Of a stretch of DNA of 64,000 nt, positions 51,201-56,532 are shown piece after piece; position 1 is the first letter of the stretch; each line of letters opens with the position of its first letter. A program made the position numbers and the translations under genes. The DNA comes from Alviniconcha marisindica (taxonomy: Eukaryota; Mollusca; Gastropoda; Provannidae): NCBI GenBank assembly GCA_018857735.1, contig JABMCL010002924.1, positions 124,001 through 188,000 of the forward strand. The letters are read 5' to 3'. The notes beneath the pieces are model-generated. The model was not told the origin of the DNA, made no database searches, and worked only from the letters and a program-made list of their open reading frames with translations.

Positions 51201-54200
51201 TTTACAGTTAATTTATCAAACTGTACAGTCTTAGCTTTCTAAAAATAAAATAAAATATATTGTTCTATAATGATTCATCTGTGTTTTTTGTGTTTTGTTG
51301 TTGTTTCTTTCAGGCAAAAAATAATGCACTCACATTGAAAAAAAACAATCTGAAACAAGGGTGACTTCTGGCATTCTAAAACAAGATCCAAACACATAAA
51401 AGGTTAAAAGGAACACTAATATGACAATACCAAGTGCGCAAATGTTCAGGGTAAGCCATAATTCAGATGACAAAACAACAGTTAAATGGTGAAAAATGAA
51501 AATGTACTCATCCAGTTTCACTTGTTTCATTAATGCCTCAAGTGTTTGGAAGAATGTTGGCATTTATGAATCAGGCATTGAACACACTACAACTGAAACC
51601 AGATAAGTACATTTTCATTTTTCACCATTTAGCTGTTGTTTTTGTCACTTGAAAAAGGGACTCACCTTGAAATCTGCTAATGTTTTGTATTGTCATATTT
51701 TAATGCCCCAGCATTGAGATTAACTTTCCCCCATTATTGATAAGAACTACCATACTGTAACAAACACACCTCATACATTGTGGCTGGCCAAATGTAAATT
51801 AGGTTTGTTAGAGTATGACTGTGCGTACATGTATGCTTGTGTGTCAGTGCCTAAAACTGACAGGAGATGTATTTATTGCAGAAATCCCATTGGAGGGGAG
51901 GTAACACCACCAAGAAGAGTTACCCCAAATGAAGAGAACACTGACATGGACAAGAATTCAGACTCCCCTGTACTTAGAGCAGAGCAGGAGTTGAGACGTC
52001 TGCAAAAGACCATGGATCGTGGAGATTTTGTTCCCAGCCGGCAGCCGAAGAAGTATTCCACTGGTTATTCTCTTCAGTCTGTAAACAGTGGTGCTACGGT
52101 TATTGATGCCATCACTTCGCCTACTAGACATTTGACAAATACTGCGGCTGCCAGCGGGCCGCAGGAAAGGCCAAAGAAAGTTAAGAAGACAGTCAGCTCT
52201 GTTGCAACATTTGAGAAAGCCAGTGATAGGCAAAGTCGGCAGGTAGTGGAAAGGAGGCCTGGCTTCAACACCAGCAGTAACTTGCAGTCTTCCAGCTTAT
52301 CATCCCCCACCCGTTTTGATGTTGGGGTCCAGCAGATGGGGTCAGGGTCAGCATCCTCCCCTGGTGGTGCCAGGAAGGAAGAGGGGAGCAGCAGGGAAGT
52401 GGCTGGAAGGAAAGCAGGGCGCTCCAGTCCTGTGTGCAAGTCACCAGCTTCAAGTGAGTTCCTGTTCGTGGTTAACACCTAAGTTTCGCTAAAATTGTAT
52501 CATCAGACCAATGTGGAGTTCAGGTTGTCTGGGAATGTGTCAGTTATCTCAGGATGAAGCTTGTTGGTTAGCTACACAATAAGGGTATTTTGCAATGCAA
52601 GGTGGCAAACTTGTTGGTCTACGTTTATTTTGCTGTTCTGCAACTTTTCACGGGTGAGAGCTAGGTGAGGGGCTGGGGGGAGAGGAAGAGTGACCCAAAG
52701 GGAGAGAGTATTGGTAATTCACTACTATCGCAATGCATATTTGAGTGTGTGACTGGGGACTGATTGGTGTGTGCGTGTGTTTCCTTGTGTAGGTGTGGGT
52801 GCACATGTACCTGTGTAAATAGTCATTGTTAGCTAGGTGATTATGTTTATGGTAGAATACTATATTTAATGTTCTGTTTGGTGAAATGTATGTAAATGTG
52901 GTTTTTGTCTAGTTTGTACAGCACAATAAGTTTAACTCATGTTGGAGAACGGCACTCATTAAGAACTATATGTTATTATTATTTGCATGCTTCATTTGTT
53001 CTGCCAGTATTTATAAAAAAATAAGTACTTTTTTGCTTGGAGTTTGAGCTCCTTGTTGGTTTGGTCTTTACAATGGAGGGAAACAAAGGGTTGTCTGGTG
53101 ACATATTTGATACTAGTCTTATGGCACATATATACCAGCCATCTAGCATTACTGATACTGACTACTGTGCACAGAATGGCAGCACTGACAGTTATTTTCA
53201 CGACTTTCAAACCTCGGTTAAAGAGGAGGAAAAGTTGGGTGGAAAAATTTATCAGAAGAAGGGCCTGTGGTGCTTCTTTGGTTAAGTTTCCGTTTAAAAG
53301 CTTCAGTTTGTTTTAGACATAGTATAAGACAAGTTGTTGTTTTTAAGATACATTTGATGGAAACATTTTGAGATACTGCTTTTATAACTGTCAAACTACC
53401 CATTGATACTGAGTGGTGGCATCAACTTCTGGTAACACCTATATACTGAGGAGCATTTGTTAGAGTGTGGCCAGGTTGTGGGTTTGTTTAGTGATTGGTG
53501 ACTATGATGTGGTGAAATTGTATTCATTAGTGAGAGTGCTGCAGTTGGTTTGCTGATTCATGATGGTGTGGCAGAGCACTGAACACTGAGATAAGCTGGC
53601 CTCACTGCTGTGTCATCAGAGGGTGAAAATGCTGCCAGTCAGTTGGTGGAGGCCACACTGGAACACATATGTCGTGGTGACATTGTATCACGACCACAGT
53701 GGGAGGATGTCTACACCTCACTGGCCAAGTCACAACACCCTGACAAGTCCCCAGCACTGAACATGGTGGGTTGTTGTTGTTTTTTAACCATAAAAACAGT
53801 TCATTCCCAGCCGTGCTAAGTCAAATATAAGCAATTTTCATGGAAAATGACCAGTCTCATCTATCTGAGGAGACAGACTCTATTAATTTTTTTCCAGTCT
53901 GCTGTCATGACACACTTCTTTCACTGTAGCTTGTAGTACTCCTGCCCACTTGTCTTTACTGTGTGTGTGTGTGTGTGTGTGTGCTCAGTTCATTGTGCTT
54001 CTTATGGTGTGCATGTGTAAAAATCTTTGCTTCTTTCTCTCCCCAACCCCATGCATATTCTTGCAGGGAAGGTTTTTTTCTTCTTTTTTTTCTTTTTCTT
54101 TTACACATGAATTATTCATTTATTCATTCACCTGTGAATAATTTTTCCCAATCTGGTTTTCCGTGTGTCCATTTTTGTTTATTTGTTTGGACAGTATCAT

Positions 54201-54675
54201 TGGAACTACTTAACCATTTGCAAGCAGACTTTTTATGTTGGTGCATTAAGATGAGCTGGAGTGTCATGCTATATTGTTTGTATGTTCAAGGGCAAAGCTA
54301 AGGATCAACTCTTTAAAAACAGACTGGTCACTCCCTTATCTTATCTTTTTGCAACCAAACTGTGTCTGATGGTATATTGCCATAAGCCACAGTAACATGC
54401 AAAAAGATTGGACTGGTTTGTTAATAATAATAACATACATTTATAATGCACTCATCAGTGCCCTGAGTATTTACAGAAAATACTTGACAGAAAGATGATG
54501 ATAATGGAAATTTTACAGCACCCTTCCTGTAAAAAGAAAAATTAACAGCCCAAGGCATGTACAAAGCAGTACAAAACAATGATGTAAGGCTGAAAAAAAC
54601 AACTCCAGACATACACGTATCTATGAACACATTCATTCATTTCCAAACACATGCACGTATGCACACACACACACA

Positions 54676-54755
<80 letters not shown>

Positions 54756-56460
54756 CACATCCATGCCCACAGGCACACCCATTATCAGGAGGGAGGTGGG
54801 GGGGTTAGTATAATTAGCAGTTGATACAAACAATTTAGGAGTTTGGTCCATGGACTCAGTAGAATAGTGTGGTTTTGAGCTGAGTTTTAAACTGGGATTG
54901 TGTTGGAATACAGAATCTTTATTGCCTGTGTGAGTAAATCATATTAGAACAAACACTGGTGCACCTCAAGGTACAGTTTTAGCACCCTTGCGATGTATAC
55001 AGCTGACAGTAGAAGCACGATGAGTCATGTCCTGTAGTAAAAGAGTGGTGATGATGGGGTGCCAAGAAAATGAGTCTTGCTTGACAGTTCTGAATTTTGT
55101 AGAGATGGTGGATGACAGAATTGGGTGCACCCATTAGGAGATGGCCATGAAAGACATCGTAAGTAAGAAGAGTTTTGGCTGCATCTTCAGTGAACAACTT
55201 CCGAATAAAATGATGTATTTGTAATCAATAAGCAGTTTGACAGATTTTTATGACATGCTTCTTCATGGATGGTTTTGAATGAAGACTGAATCGTAGTAGA
55301 ATTGGAGAATGGAATATTGTGAGAAGGGTGAGTGATCAAGTCAGGGAGGGAAATGGTGGCAGGTTTCAAGGAAGAAGAAAATGAAAAATGGAGAGCTTCT
55401 CTTTTGTCAGCAGATTTTCAGCAAATTTTTTCTGTCATCTGTGCATCGATTTTGTTCAGTGAGGTTGGCCTCTTGGCTGAGAAGTGTAGAATTCTGGATG
55501 TGTATGTGATCTGCAAAAAGCTGATGATTTACAGAAAGGTTAGCAGTGTAATGTGTAGGATGAAGATTAAGGCTTTGAGCCCTGAGGCATACCATACATG
55601 AGCTGTAGTGGTGACAGTGGTTTCTTCAAGGGTCAAGTCATCAAAAAGTGACTGACCCGTGTCTGAGCAGTATTATCTGAACGGTTAACCATTTGGAACC
55701 AATTATTGTATGTTTGTGCATTACCATGAGTTGCAGTGTTATGCAGAAAGAGTGCATTGCTGCCTGCAGTTCAAGGTACCAACTCTTAAAAAACCCACTT
55801 CATATCTGTCTTTTGGCGGTGTTTAATGTGCCACATTGTGGTAACAGTCAAATGTTTAAGTAGGAAGGAAGTTGAATCATACTCCATAACTGTGCTGTGA
55901 CTTGTTTTCCAGACACAAGAAGAGATGCTGCGAGAGCGTATCCGGTCTATTGACCAGATGGAGCGTCGTTATGATGCCCTCCAGGCAGAGAAGAGAAAGG
56001 TGAGTTCAAAATCCATTGACCAGAAAAGGGAAAGCTAGTGACTCGAAATGAGAAAGGTCACGAAGACCCTTTCTTCATATAAAGAATCTTTGTGAACATT
56101 GCACACAACTAACATTTACAAAATCAGATGTGAAAACGCTTTGGTTCTTGATAATATGAAAATGACTCTCCATGAGTTTCATGGAAATTGTCATGACATT
56201 GACATAATTCTGAAGACGAAGTGACTGTTACAGTGGTTGTGACGCTTGCAATAAGTTCCAGAAGACAACAGATCAAATGAAGCAAAAGAGGAATCTTTGT
56301 GGCATAAAACATGTTTGGAAAATTCATTATTTGGAAAATAAGCATTATGCACTCATTGAGAAAACAGCCCTGCACCAATCAATAACAGCAATACAGAGGG
56401 TTTCTAACGCTCCCCTCTACCACACAAGGTGGCAGCACAGGGCACTTTACAATAACACTA

Positions 56461-56532
<72 letters not shown>

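Noticed and set aside
51315..51365. Possible extra exon after ttgtttctttcag with peptide AKNNALTLKKNNLKQG
   Set aside because: The acceptor is good and the peptide coil-like, but the phase left by exon 11 and needed by exon 12 makes it hit a stop, there is no donor, and the downstream part belongs to a foldback element.
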